Shown piece by piece: positions 1 through 5,552 of a stretch of DNA of 7,192 nt. Within the stretch, counting starts at the first letter, position 1; every line of letters begins with the position of its first letter. The notes below the pieces were generated by a model. That model saw only the letters and a list, made by a program, of their open reading frames with translations. It ran no database searches and was not told the DNA's origin. Both the position numbers and the translations under genes were made by a program. The stretch is from Granulosicoccus sp964498925 (GTDB lineage: Bacteria; Pseudomonadota; Gammaproteobacteria; Granulosicoccales; Granulosicoccaceae), in assembly GCA_964498925.1 (NCBI GenBank), contig CAZCKD010000186.1, positions 1 to 7,192 of the forward strand, written 5' to 3'.

Positions 1-35
1 GCCTTCGAGCGTCATTCTGTAGAAATTTGCCAAGC

Positions 36-256
36 ATGGCGCAGCCAGTCAAACAGCCCAAAGTCAGCGAACTTATCGCTTTTTGCGCAATTCTTATAGC
101 AACCGTTGCACTATCGGTCGATATCATGCTGCCCGGACTCAGCGAAATTGCGCCTGAGTGGTTACTCCCATCGTCAGTGGCTATATTGTCTATGGCTACA
201 TAGCCTTGATCCTGATGCTGCTCGATCGTCGGCACCGCCAAAGAACAAACGCATGA
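36..256 (+). pseudogene. Remnant of a Bcr/CflA-type MFS drug-efflux transporter (internal deletion)
   Basis: An ATG at 36 opens a 55-codon frame ending at TAG 201-203. Its first 39 residues look like the start of a drug:H+ antiporter: a short polar N-terminus, a hydrophobic helix (about residues 13-31), then ALSVDIMLPGLSEIA, close to the TM1 signature of Bcr/CflA efflux pumps. After about position 155 the frame loses this resemblance. A different frame (158-256) then encodes TPIVSGYIVYGYIALILMLL followed by a basic tail DRRHRQRTNA and TGA, which reads like the last helix and C-terminus of the same family. Intact members have about 400 residues and 12 helices, so roughly 330 residues are missing and the two ends are out of frame. 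I infer an internal deletion that left a dead gene. A small two-helix protein with a one-base sequencing error is the alternative. No good ribosome-binding site precedes the ATG. Confidence 0.62.
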
Positions 257-260
257 CTAT

Positions 261-1022
261 TTAAACTTCCAACTCCACCGTCATGGGCGTATGCAAAATT
301 GACGAAGACTTCGCCTTTTTAGACGCTGCTTTATCGTCATACATGCGGGCATCCGCTTCACGCAACATACCACCAACATCAGGATAGTCGGAACGCGTGG
401 TAGAAACCCCAATCGATGCTGATACTTGGATACGCTTTCTGTCATAGACCAAAACACTTTTAGCGCATTTACGGATAATACGTTCGACAGCATTTAACGT
501 TCGACCATGAGCTCTATCGCGCACCAATGCGACAAATTCGTCCCCGCCCAGCCGTGCCAACAGCACATCTGACGGCAGGCTAGTACTGAGTGATTCAGAT
601 ATATATTTGAGCAGTTCATCTCCAGCATCGTGACCATGTGTATCGTTCACTGCTTTGAATCCGTTTAAGTCAAATAATACAAGACTGGTTTTCATGCCAT
701 TCACCGGGCCTTGCTCTGCTTGTCTGGGCAGATACTGCTCCAGATACCAATTGAAAAATCGGCGATTGGGCAAACCTGTCAAGCCATCACGATAAGCCAA
801 ATCTTGAAGCACATGCGTACGGGCACGCACTTTACGTTGCAGGCGAGCAGGCTCGCTGGAAATATACGCAATTGCAGCGATTGACGTTATCGCATGAAAT
901 AGAGCGGCCAGGACAATGCCGCCGATTTCATTAACCACGAGCAGACTACCGACAGAGATCATCACAAGTGCCGCGACGGCGAGTCTTTCCGAGTGATTTG
1001 CTGGAGCACTGAACTTAAGCAT
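261..1022 (-). CDS. Membrane-anchored GGDEF diguanylate cyclase
   Basis: Predicted to make cyclic di-GMP from two GTP at the inner membrane. The 253-residue protein has a short N-terminus, two hydrophobic helices (about 13-30 and 34-54), a basic linker with likely coiled-coil character (about 57-75), and a full GGDEF domain (about 76-240). Landmarks are DGLTGLPNRRFF (79-90), the metal/substrate loop FDLNGFKAVND (117-127), HGHDAGD (129-135), the intact signature GGDEF (159-163), SIGVS (203-207) and EADARMY (222-228). The catalytic residues are present, so it should be active. The canonical inhibitory RxxD site five residues before GGDEF reads LPSD (149-152), without the arginine, so classical product inhibition is probably absent. 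There is no periplasmic or PAS/GAF sensor domain, so any input must act through the helices or through expression. The ATG at 1022 has no clear Shine-Dalgarno. Its stop lies 4 bp from the end of the MFS remnant. Confidence 0.93.
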   Translation of the reverse strand: MLKFSAPANHSERLAVAALVMISVGSLLVVNEIGGIVLAALFHAITSIAAIAYISSEPARLQRKVRARTHVLQDLAYRDGLTGLPNRRFFNWYLEQYLPRQAEQGPVNGMKTSLVLFDLNGFKAVNDTHGHDAGDELLKYISESLSTSLPSDVLLARLGGDEFVALVRDRAHGRTLNAVERIIRKCAKSVLVYDRKRIQVSASIGVSTTRSDYPDVGGMLREADARMYDDKAASKKAKSSSILHTPMTVELEV

Positions 1023-1039
1023 GGACGTTATGACCGTTG

Positions 1040-1057
1040 ATTGACAGACAGGTCAAT
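1040..1057. promoter_or_regulatory. Perfect inverted repeat ATTGAC-N6-GTCAAT, candidate operator
   Basis: Two perfect 6-bp arms, ATTGAC (1040-1045) and GTCAAT (1052-1057), are separated by AGACAG. The repeat lies 17 bp upstream of the cyclase start codon, within the divergent region between the cyclase and the MBL-fold hydrolase. On the minus strand the inner arm gives TTGACC, a good -35 hexamer, but the hexamer 17 bp further on (TCATAA) is a poor -10. The size and symmetry suit a dimeric repressor or activator site. Which regulator, if any, is unknown. Confidence 0.35.
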
Positions 1058-1082
1058 TCATGCAAATTAAACGCCACTACAA

Positions 1083-1096
1083 CCCTCTATTGAGGG
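1083..1096. repeat. Short hairpin CCCTC-TATT-GAGGG in the divergent intergenic region
   Basis: A 5-bp stem (1083-1087 with 1092-1096) closes a 4-base loop. It sits mid-way between the two divergent genes. There is no adjacent T-run; the T8 tract begins only at 1123, so it is not a typical intrinsic terminator. It may be a protein-binding half-site pair, part of the cyclase leader RNA, or chance. Confidence 0.25.
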
Positions 1097-1155
1097 CATT
1101 TTGCTTACAGTATTGTGGGTTGTTTTTTTTATATTTTGTACTAGCGATTTACCCG

Positions 1156-1161
1156 TACAAT
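1156..1161 (+). promoter_or_regulatory. Possible -10 element (TACAAT) for the MBL-fold hydrolase gene
   Basis: TACAAT matches the sigma-70 -10 consensus at five of six bases and lies about 52 bp before the start codon at 1214. An AT-rich block with eight Ts (1123-1130) and ATATTTTG lies just upstream and could act as an UP-like element. No good -35 hexamer occurs at 16-18 bp spacing, so this is only a tentative promoter. Confidence 0.22.
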
Positions 1162-1213
1162 CAGTAGCAAGACGACAACAACCAGCATAATAATTCGTTG
1201 CTAGAATCGGACC

Positions 1214-2026
1214 ATGCATAGCTCTATTACCTTCACACTACTGGGCACTGGCTCCTCCGGTGGCGTTCCGCGCGTGGGCAACCAATGGGGAAAGTGTGAT
1301 CCCGACAATCCCAAAAACAGACGCCGTCGTTGTGCACTACTTATCGAACAGCATTCGAGTGGCGGAACCACATCCGTTTTAATAGATGCCGGTGCTGATT
1401 TACGTGAACAATTACTGTCTGCCGACGTGCGTCATCTCGATGGCGTATTGCTGACTCACTCACATGCTGATCATATATTCGGTCTGGATGACTTACGTCA
1501 ACTTGCGCTGACAATGAAGACTCCTATTCCGGTTCATATGGATGCACTGACCGAAAAAATTGTCATTCCCGCATTTGGCTATATTTTTAATCAGGCACCC
1601 GGCAGTAGCTACCCAGCATTCTGCACACTTCAACGTATCGACGAAAACACGCCCACACAAATCGAAGGGGCCGGCGATAGCATTAATATCTTGCCGGTGA
1701 AGGCCGACCACGGCGATATTCATTCTCTAGGATTCAGAATTGGCAACGTCGCGTATCTACCGGATATGAAACGCATCAGCGACGAACAGAATCTGGCCAA
1801 ACTGGAAGGTCTTGACGTTTTGATCGTAGATGCGCTGCGAGAAATCCAACATCCGGCACACATGAGCCTGGCTGAATCACTCGCATTTATTGACATGATC
1901 AAACCCAATCGCGCCGTATTAACTAATTTGCACACAGACCTGGACTACCAGGCGCTTGCAGGTCGGCTCCCGGCACACATTGAACCGGCATTCGACGGGC
2001 TGCAGTTGACCATTCCTATCGACTAG
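1214..2026 (+). CDS. MBL-fold metal-dependent hydrolase, PhnP-like
   Basis: A 270-residue metallo-beta-lactamase-fold hydrolase of the phosphodiesterase-like branch, related to PhnP (phosphoribosyl cyclic phosphodiesterase) and RNase Z. The N-terminus LLGTGSSGGVPRVGNQWGKC (9-28) followed by CDPDNPKNRRRR is typical of the PhnP-like group. The metal site is complete: THSHADH (81-87; His82, His84, Asp86, His87), His166 in ADHGD, Asp184 in YLPD and His240 in TNLHTD. The CxCxxC structural zinc cluster of E. coli PhnP is not present; only Cys28 and Cys40 remain nearby. No phosphonate (phn) genes are in the window, so a role in C-P lyase metabolism is not supported by context. The physiological substrate is unknown, but a cyclic or diester phosphate is the likely class. 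The ATG at 1214 directly precedes the conserved first strand. It ends exactly where the convergent desaturase gene ends. Confidence 0.9.
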   Translation: MHSSITFTLLGTGSSGGVPRVGNQWGKCDPDNPKNRRRRCALLIEQHSSGGTTSVLIDAGADLREQLLSADVRHLDGVLLTHSHADHIFGLDDLRQLALTMKTPIPVHMDALTEKIVIPAFGYIFNQAPGSSYPAFCTLQRIDENTPTQIEGAGDSINILPVKADHGDIHSLGFRIGNVAYLPDMKRISDEQNLAKLEGLDVLIVDALREIQHPAHMSLAESLAFIDMIKPNRAVLTNLHTDLDYQALAGRLPAHIEPAFDGLQLTIPID

Positions 2027-3097
2027 TTATGGCAACGGCGGCAACGACTGCGGCAGAAACGACGTGACATAGGGCTTTGCCCCTTTTGGCAACTTACGCC
2101 TCAAAAACAGATTGGGATTGACTCGCTGCTTCCAAAGCACCGGCAGTACTTTACTGTAGGCATGAAAGATAGACCGATCAGCCAAGGGGACATCATGCTC
2201 GATGAGCCTGTGCAAGGCAGGCAGCTGATGAAATGGCACCATCGGATACATATGATGCTCGAGATGATAATTGCCATTCCAACAAATAAACCGACTGAAA
2301 CGATTCATATTAACGGTTCGAGTGTTTAGCCGATAATCGACAACGTTTTCCGCCAAGGCTCCGTGCTGCAAAACTCCGGTCATGACGTGATGCCATGCGC
2401 CATACAAACGCGGTAAACCAATAATCATAAGCGGCAATAGTGACTGAAAAGCCACAGCGATCAGCAATACAAGCGCATAAACAAGCGTCCATAAACCGGC
2501 AATTCGGACAACAAGATGCCGATCTCTTTCGGGAACCATCAGACTCTCTTCATCGTTCAGGAAACCAGCGGCGTTGGCCAACATACGCTGCCACCCGGAA
2601 AACGCATCAACAACACCAAAGATATTTAAGAACAAGCGTAATAATTGCGGCGGTCGCTTAACCAGTATTTCCGGATCACGACCAACAATTTGAGTGTCCG
2701 CATGATGACGTGCATGGCTCCATTGCCAAACCACTGGATTGCGAACCATCATAAAACTGGATATTTGATACAGCGCTTGATTCATCCACGCTGTGCGAAA
2801 TGCAGTGCCATGCACACACTCGTGCCAGCGCGAGTCCATTGCCGAGCCATAGAGAACGCCGTACAGCAACCAGAAAGGGATAGACCAATAGCTCCCCCAG
2901 AGTGCCGCCCCGCCAGCAACCGAGATAAGCATCAGCCCTAGTAACAGACACGTGTCCCGAAACGCGATGTCATCATCCCGTTGAACAAGACTGTTCATCT
3001 CCTGCTTAGGCACGGCAGTCTGATACCAGGTGGCTTGCGCTAAACCTTTCTGGACAGCAGCGCGGCCACTGGCACCGGACAAATGATAGTCACGCAT
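2027..3097 (-). CDS. Membrane fatty-acid desaturase/hydroxylase family protein, MocD-like
   Basis: An integral-membrane di-iron oxygenase of the fatty-acid desaturase superfamily, 356 residues. Three histidine boxes are present: HECVH (92-96), HARHH (128-132) and HLEHH within NYHLEHHMYP (278-282). His236, His237 and His245 in WHHVMTGVLQHGALAENV could add ligands. Hydrophobic stretches at about 49-67, 71-86 and 197-229 provide the membrane segments. The N-terminus, with GLAQATWYQTAVP and the later RDT, matches the conserved start of the group that includes rhizobial MocD (rhizopine catabolism). This supports ATG 3097 over the internal Met34, although no Shine-Dalgarno precedes it. The product is probably an inner-membrane desaturase or hydroxylase acting on a lipid or hydrophobic substrate. 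The actual substrate cannot be read from sequence, and no ferredoxin or reductase partner lies next to it. It shares a zero-gap convergent end with the MBL-fold gene. Confidence 0.88.
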   Translation of the reverse strand: MRDYHLSGASGRAAVQKGLAQATWYQTAVPKQEMNSLVQRDDDIAFRDTCLLLGLMLISVAGGAALWGSYWSIPFWLLYGVLYGSAMDSRWHECVHGTAFRTAWMNQALYQISSFMMVRNPVVWQWSHARHHADTQIVGRDPEILVKRPPQLLRLFLNIFGVVDAFSGWQRMLANAAGFLNDEESLMVPERDRHLVVRIAGLWTLVYALVLLIAVAFQSLLPLMIIGLPRLYGAWHHVMTGVLQHGALAENVVDYRLNTRTVNMNRFSRFICWNGNYHLEHHMYPMVPFHQLPALHRLIEHDVPLADRSIFHAYSKVLPVLWKQRVNPNLFLRRKLPKGAKPYVTSFLPQSLPPLP

Positions 3098-3102
3098 AGA
3101 AG

Positions 3103-3210
3103 GATTTCGGGATAGTAAGAGCCACTGGCGTCACCTCAAGACTCGCCTGCGAGCCGTTCGTGCTTACCCTTAGCCGCACTGTGTCTGTACCCATTAATAA
3201 TCCCGAAGTC
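3103..3210. repeat. Spaced inverted repeat in the desaturase upstream region
   Basis: GATTTCGGGAT (3103-3113) is the reverse complement, bar one base, of ATCCCGAAGTC (3200-3210). The inner 8 bp, TTCGGGAT and ATCCCGAA, match perfectly. The arms are 86 bp apart, with one only about 6 bp upstream of the desaturase start codon. A heptamer GATAGTA also recurs directly at 3111-3117 and 3218-3224. The rest of this 167-bp gap (3098-3264) shows no gene or clear promoter. Paired operator sites for a looping regulator are possible; chance is not excluded. Confidence 0.3.
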
Positions 3211-3264
3211 ATACGAAGATAGTACCTTGAGCGCAACACGCAAAGCGCAGCACCAGATAGCGAT

Positions 3265-3471
3265 TCAGCGCATATCCGGTGGAGCAGATGAGTCGCATTT
3301 CACGCAATTGAGTTTTTCACCGATTTTCCCCTGCCGCCCTTGGCCTGTTAGCACCCAGGGACGCATCGTCCATGGGGGATTATGGCGAACATGCTGAAAA
3401 TGATTACAAGCCAGTTCAGCCACCCAATCTTTCTTGTCATCAAGATGAAATCCAGTTATTTTCTGTTCCAA
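3265..3471 (-). CDS. DUF3565 family small Cys/His-rich protein
   Basis: A 68-residue protein that I recognise as DUF3565: IxGFHxDxxxDWVAEL at the N-terminus, then a compact Cys/His block ACNHFQHVRHNPPW (21-34; Cys22, His24, His27, His30), RPWVLTGQGR (37-46), and a C-terminal pair NCVKCD (55-60; Cys56, Cys59). The spacing suggests a single zinc site, but no biochemical function is established to my knowledge. Family members usually have Gly between the Cys and His of the first block; here it is Asn23. Length is normal for the family. The start is TTG, supported by GAGGTGA (3484-3478) six bases upstream and by alignment of the conserved N-terminus; no ATG is available. It is divergent from the ADP-ribosylglycohydrolase-family gene and co-oriented with the desaturase gene, 167 bp upstream of it. 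Cytosolic, as there is no signal peptide. Confidence 0.87.
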   Translation of the reverse strand: MEQKITGFHLDDKKDWVAELACNHFQHVRHNPPWTMRPWVLTGQGRQGKIGEKLNCVKCDSSAPPDMR

Positions 3472-3477
3472 ATGACG

Positions 3478-3484
3478 TCACCTC
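3478..3484 (-). promoter_or_regulatory. Strong Shine-Dalgarno GAGGTGA that fixes a TTG start
   Basis: Reading on the minus strand, GAGGTGA is a seven-base match to the anti-Shine-Dalgarno complement, followed by a 6-base spacer and TTG (3471-3469). It decides the start of the DUF3565 gene. The spacer overlaps the perfect palindrome TGACGTCA (3473-3480). Confidence 0.75.
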
Positions 3485-3586
3485 GACGTGCTCATCGCAT
3501 CGGTTTTCAAGACTACTGCGTCGCTAAGCATATGTGCTAAAACGAACGTTAATTATTGCCCGAACGCCAACCGGATAAAACTGACT

Positions 3587-4486
3587 ATGCCACTGAATCA
3601 TCGCGACGCCATCGCCGGCGCACTCATTGCTGACGCTGCCTGCCTTGGACTGCACTGGCTTTACGAACCCGACCAGATAACGCGCCTGGAAGCCTGTGGC
3701 GAGATCATGTTCCGGCAGCCGGATGCCTCAGTATTCAAAAACCAGAAGGCGTTTTATGCACAAGGTGGTCGAGTGAGCGGCCAGCTTTCACACTACGGCG
3801 AGTCAGCACGGATCGTTGGACAATTGGCGGCCGATGGAAATTACTCCACCACAGCTCATCGCGCCGACTTTATGAGCTCTTTCGGTCCTTGCGGTAGTTT
3901 CGTGGGTTATGCCGATAGGCCCACTAAATCACTGATCGCCAATATCATCCAATCAGGTGATGAACTCAAAGACCCCTCCGGCGTGAACGACGACCAGTTA
4001 CCAGCAATGTGTGTCGTGCCCGGACTCTTCGCCGGCAGTGCCACCGCCGATCAAATCTTACTAGCAGCCAGCGTTATCTCTACGCACTCGCATGTGCAAT
4101 CAGGCGTAAAGGCAGTGCTGAGTTGCCTGGAAGAACTTAGCAAAGGCACACCCATGCACAAAGCGCTGGAAATTAGTAGCGATGCAGCGGATGCTGAGCT
4201 AGCAGACTTACTTAAGGAAGCACTCGCCATCGAAGATGAAGACGAGTCACAGGTTGCCGAGCATTTTGGTAGAGCCTGCAAGGTTCATCAGGGAATGCCT
4301 GTTGCCTGGTATATCCTCAAGCAATGCCACGATTTAGAATCCGTCGCTAGAGCTAATGTGCGATGCGGTGGTGACAATTGCGGCAGATCAATGGTGCTTG
4401 GAACCATCGCCGGTTTCGCCTATGGAATTCCTGATGAATTGATTAAGCAAATGGAACACGGCAGAGTTCCCATCAACTACTTGTAA
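3587..4486 (+). CDS. ADP-ribosylglycohydrolase-family protein, J1-crystallin-like branch
   Basis: A 299-residue cytosolic protein from ATG 3587. The frame opens at GTG 3488, but those 33 extra codons have no family character, and the conserved motif RDAIAGALIADAACLGLHWL starts five residues after Met 3587. Family features in order: GALIADAACLGLHW (11-24, with the buried Asp16), GQLSHYGE (65-72) where DraG/ARH enzymes have a TDDT-type motif, GVNDDQLPAM (132-141), and a C-terminal RCGGDNCGRSMVLGTIAGFAYG (259-280) in place of the usual GGDTDT metal motif. Asp263 is kept, but the second metal Asp is lost. This altered motif resembles the J1-crystallin/selenoprotein J branch rather than DraG-type hydrolases. 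That is recalled from memory and unchecked. Removal of ADP-ribose from a protein or small molecule is therefore only a family-level guess. The Shine-Dalgarno is weak. It is divergent from the DUF3565 gene. Confidence 0.82.
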   Translation: MPLNHRDAIAGALIADAACLGLHWLYEPDQITRLEACGEIMFRQPDASVFKNQKAFYAQGGRVSGQLSHYGESARIVGQLAADGNYSTTAHRADFMSSFGPCGSFVGYADRPTKSLIANIIQSGDELKDPSGVNDDQLPAMCVVPGLFAGSATADQILLAASVISTHSHVQSGVKAVLSCLEELSKGTPMHKALEISSDAADAELADLLKEALAIEDEDESQVAEHFGRACKVHQGMPVAWYILKQCHDLESVARANVRCGGDNCGRSMVLGTIAGFAYGIPDELIKQMEHGRVPINYL

Positions 4487-4628
4487 ACCGCCTAAAAGAT
4501 ATGAGCATCAATGCTGCATGATAGGCATGGTATTCATTGCTGCAGATGACTGCGAAGGTAAATAGTGGGTATCTATTGCAAAAATGGCCGTCTCATTTGT
4601 GAAAAACTGCCAGCAAAATAGCGATAAT
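4487..4628. other. Intergenic gap between convergent genes, no clear terminator
   Basis: This 142-bp gap separates the ends of the ADP-ribosylglycohydrolase-family gene and the transporter gene. It holds an imperfect direct repeat (TCAATGCTGCA at 4508-4518 and TCATTGCTGCA at 4534-4544) and a small stem AGCAT-CA-ATGCT (4504-4515), neither followed by a T-run. On the minus strand GGCCATTTTT (4590-4581) ends in five Ts, but its upstream stem is only about 4 bp. No convincing intrinsic terminator is seen for either gene. Confidence 0.3.
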
Positions 4629-5552
4629 TTACGCAGCGCGTTTGCGGGTGTCAGCCCTTCCAAAACTGAATAGCCCGCTACAAACGATCAACACGCTGCC
4701 GATTAGCATATAAATATCGGGCACCTCTGAAAAAATCAGAAACCCTAAGATAATGGCAAACACAAGACGTGTGTATCGGAAGGGCGCGACTAGAGACATC
4801 TCGCCACTTCGCATCGCTATGGTCAACGCATAGTATGCGGCGATTCCAAAGGTTGAGATCATAAAGAGCAGAAGCCAACCTAATGCATCGGGCCACACCC
4901 ACTGTGGCTGCCAGACCATGCTCACAAGCCCTGCAATCACTAACATTATGAAGCCATAGATCCCCAATTGAATTCCCGACAGGCTTTGCGGTGCAGCTCG
5001 GGTTCCCAAATCGCGACCGGCAAATCCTAGTGTTGCAGCAACAGCAAACAAAGAGGCTGGCTCAAAACTATTGGCACCCGGCTTGATAATTAACAACACA
5101 CCCAGCAACCCGACCAACGTCGCTATCCAGCGTCGGTAGCCGACTCGTTCACCAAAGAAAACGACAGCGCCCACCATCACCACTAAGGGTGTGGCTTGCA
5201 AAATGGCGGAAGTGCCGGATAACGATGTCAGCGCAAGCGATAATGTAAAGAACAATCTTGCGGCAACCTCGCACACAGACCGTATGACAAGTGCCCGACT
5301 CACGATGCCGGGCGGAAAAATAGGTTCTGATCGGACTCTTGCCCATCCCATAAAAAACACGCTGCCGATAACACCAAACACGATCAGTATTTGACCGATG
5401 GGCAGCGTCACTGACGCATGCTTCACCAGCATGTCTTCTATGGCGAATGCAGCCATCGCCAACACCATGGCAATGGCACCACGCGTACTTGCCTGCCTTG
5501 AGAGATCAATCAAAGGCGATATCGATCTGACCAAACAGGCCGTAATCAGCAT
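4629..5552 (-). CDS. EamA/DMT-superfamily transporter (RhaT-type), ten helices
   Basis: An inner-membrane drug/metabolite transporter of 307 residues from ATG 5552. Two EamA repeats of about five helices each are visible, at about 27-158 and 168-296. The first ends in the typical GERVGYRRWIATLVGLLGVL (134-153) and IIKPG. The second ends in SEVPDIYMLIGSVLIVCSGL (275-294) and a short basic tail. The start is uncertain. ATG 5552 lies 47 bp inside hpaH with no Shine-Dalgarno. TTG 5513 gives an 8-base overlap (TTGATTGA) with the hpaH stop and an N-terminus of normal length. ATG 5468 has a weak GGTG upstream. I keep the longest form as coordinates but favour 5513 or 5468. As the last gene of the aromatic-degradation operon it probably carries a pathway substrate or intermediate; import versus export cannot be told. 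Confidence 0.87.
   Translation of the reverse strand: MLITACLVRSISPLIDLSRQASTRGAIAMVLAMAAFAIEDMLVKHASVTLPIGQILIVFGVIGSVFFMGWARVRSEPIFPPGIVSRALVIRSVCEVAARLFFTLSLALTSLSGTSAILQATPLVVMVGAVVFFGERVGYRRWIATLVGLLGVLLIIKPGANSFEPASLFAVAATLGFAGRDLGTRAAPQSLSGIQLGIYGFIMLVIAGLVSMVWQPQWVWPDALGWLLLFMISTFGIAAYYALTIAMRSGEMSLVAPFRYTRLVFAIILGFLIFSEVPDIYMLIGSVLIVCSGLFSFGRADTRKRAA

Noticed and set aside
1123..1137. T8 run and AT-rich tract as an intrinsic terminator, paired with the hairpin at 1083-1096
   Set aside because: The hairpin ends 26 bp before the T-run, and no gene on the plus strand ends just upstream. It fits better as AT-rich promoter DNA.
1214..2026. Naming the MBL-fold gene phnP
   Set aside because: The CxCxxC zinc cluster of E. 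coli PhnP is missing and no phosphonate genes are near. Only the broader family is supported.
2645..2941. 98-codon plus-strand open frame opposite the desaturase gene
   Set aside because: It lies wholly antisense to a well-supported gene and its translation resembles no known family, so it is a shadow frame.
3488..3586. 33-residue N-terminal extension of the ADP-ribosylglycohydrolase-family protein from GTG 3488
   Set aside because: The extension shows no family resemblance and no Shine-Dalgarno, and it would overlap the DUF3565 promoter region. The conserved domain starts just after Met 3587.
4508..4544. Imperfect direct repeat TCA(A/T)TGCTGCA as a mobile-element or attachment-site trace
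   Set aside because: There are only two copies of 11 bases with one mismatch, no flanking inverted ends and no transposase. Chance is enough.
4581..4605. Minus-strand terminator after the transporter gene (GGCCATTTTT)
   Set aside because: The only stem is TGGC/GCCA, 4 bp with a loop of about 20 bases, which is too weak to call.
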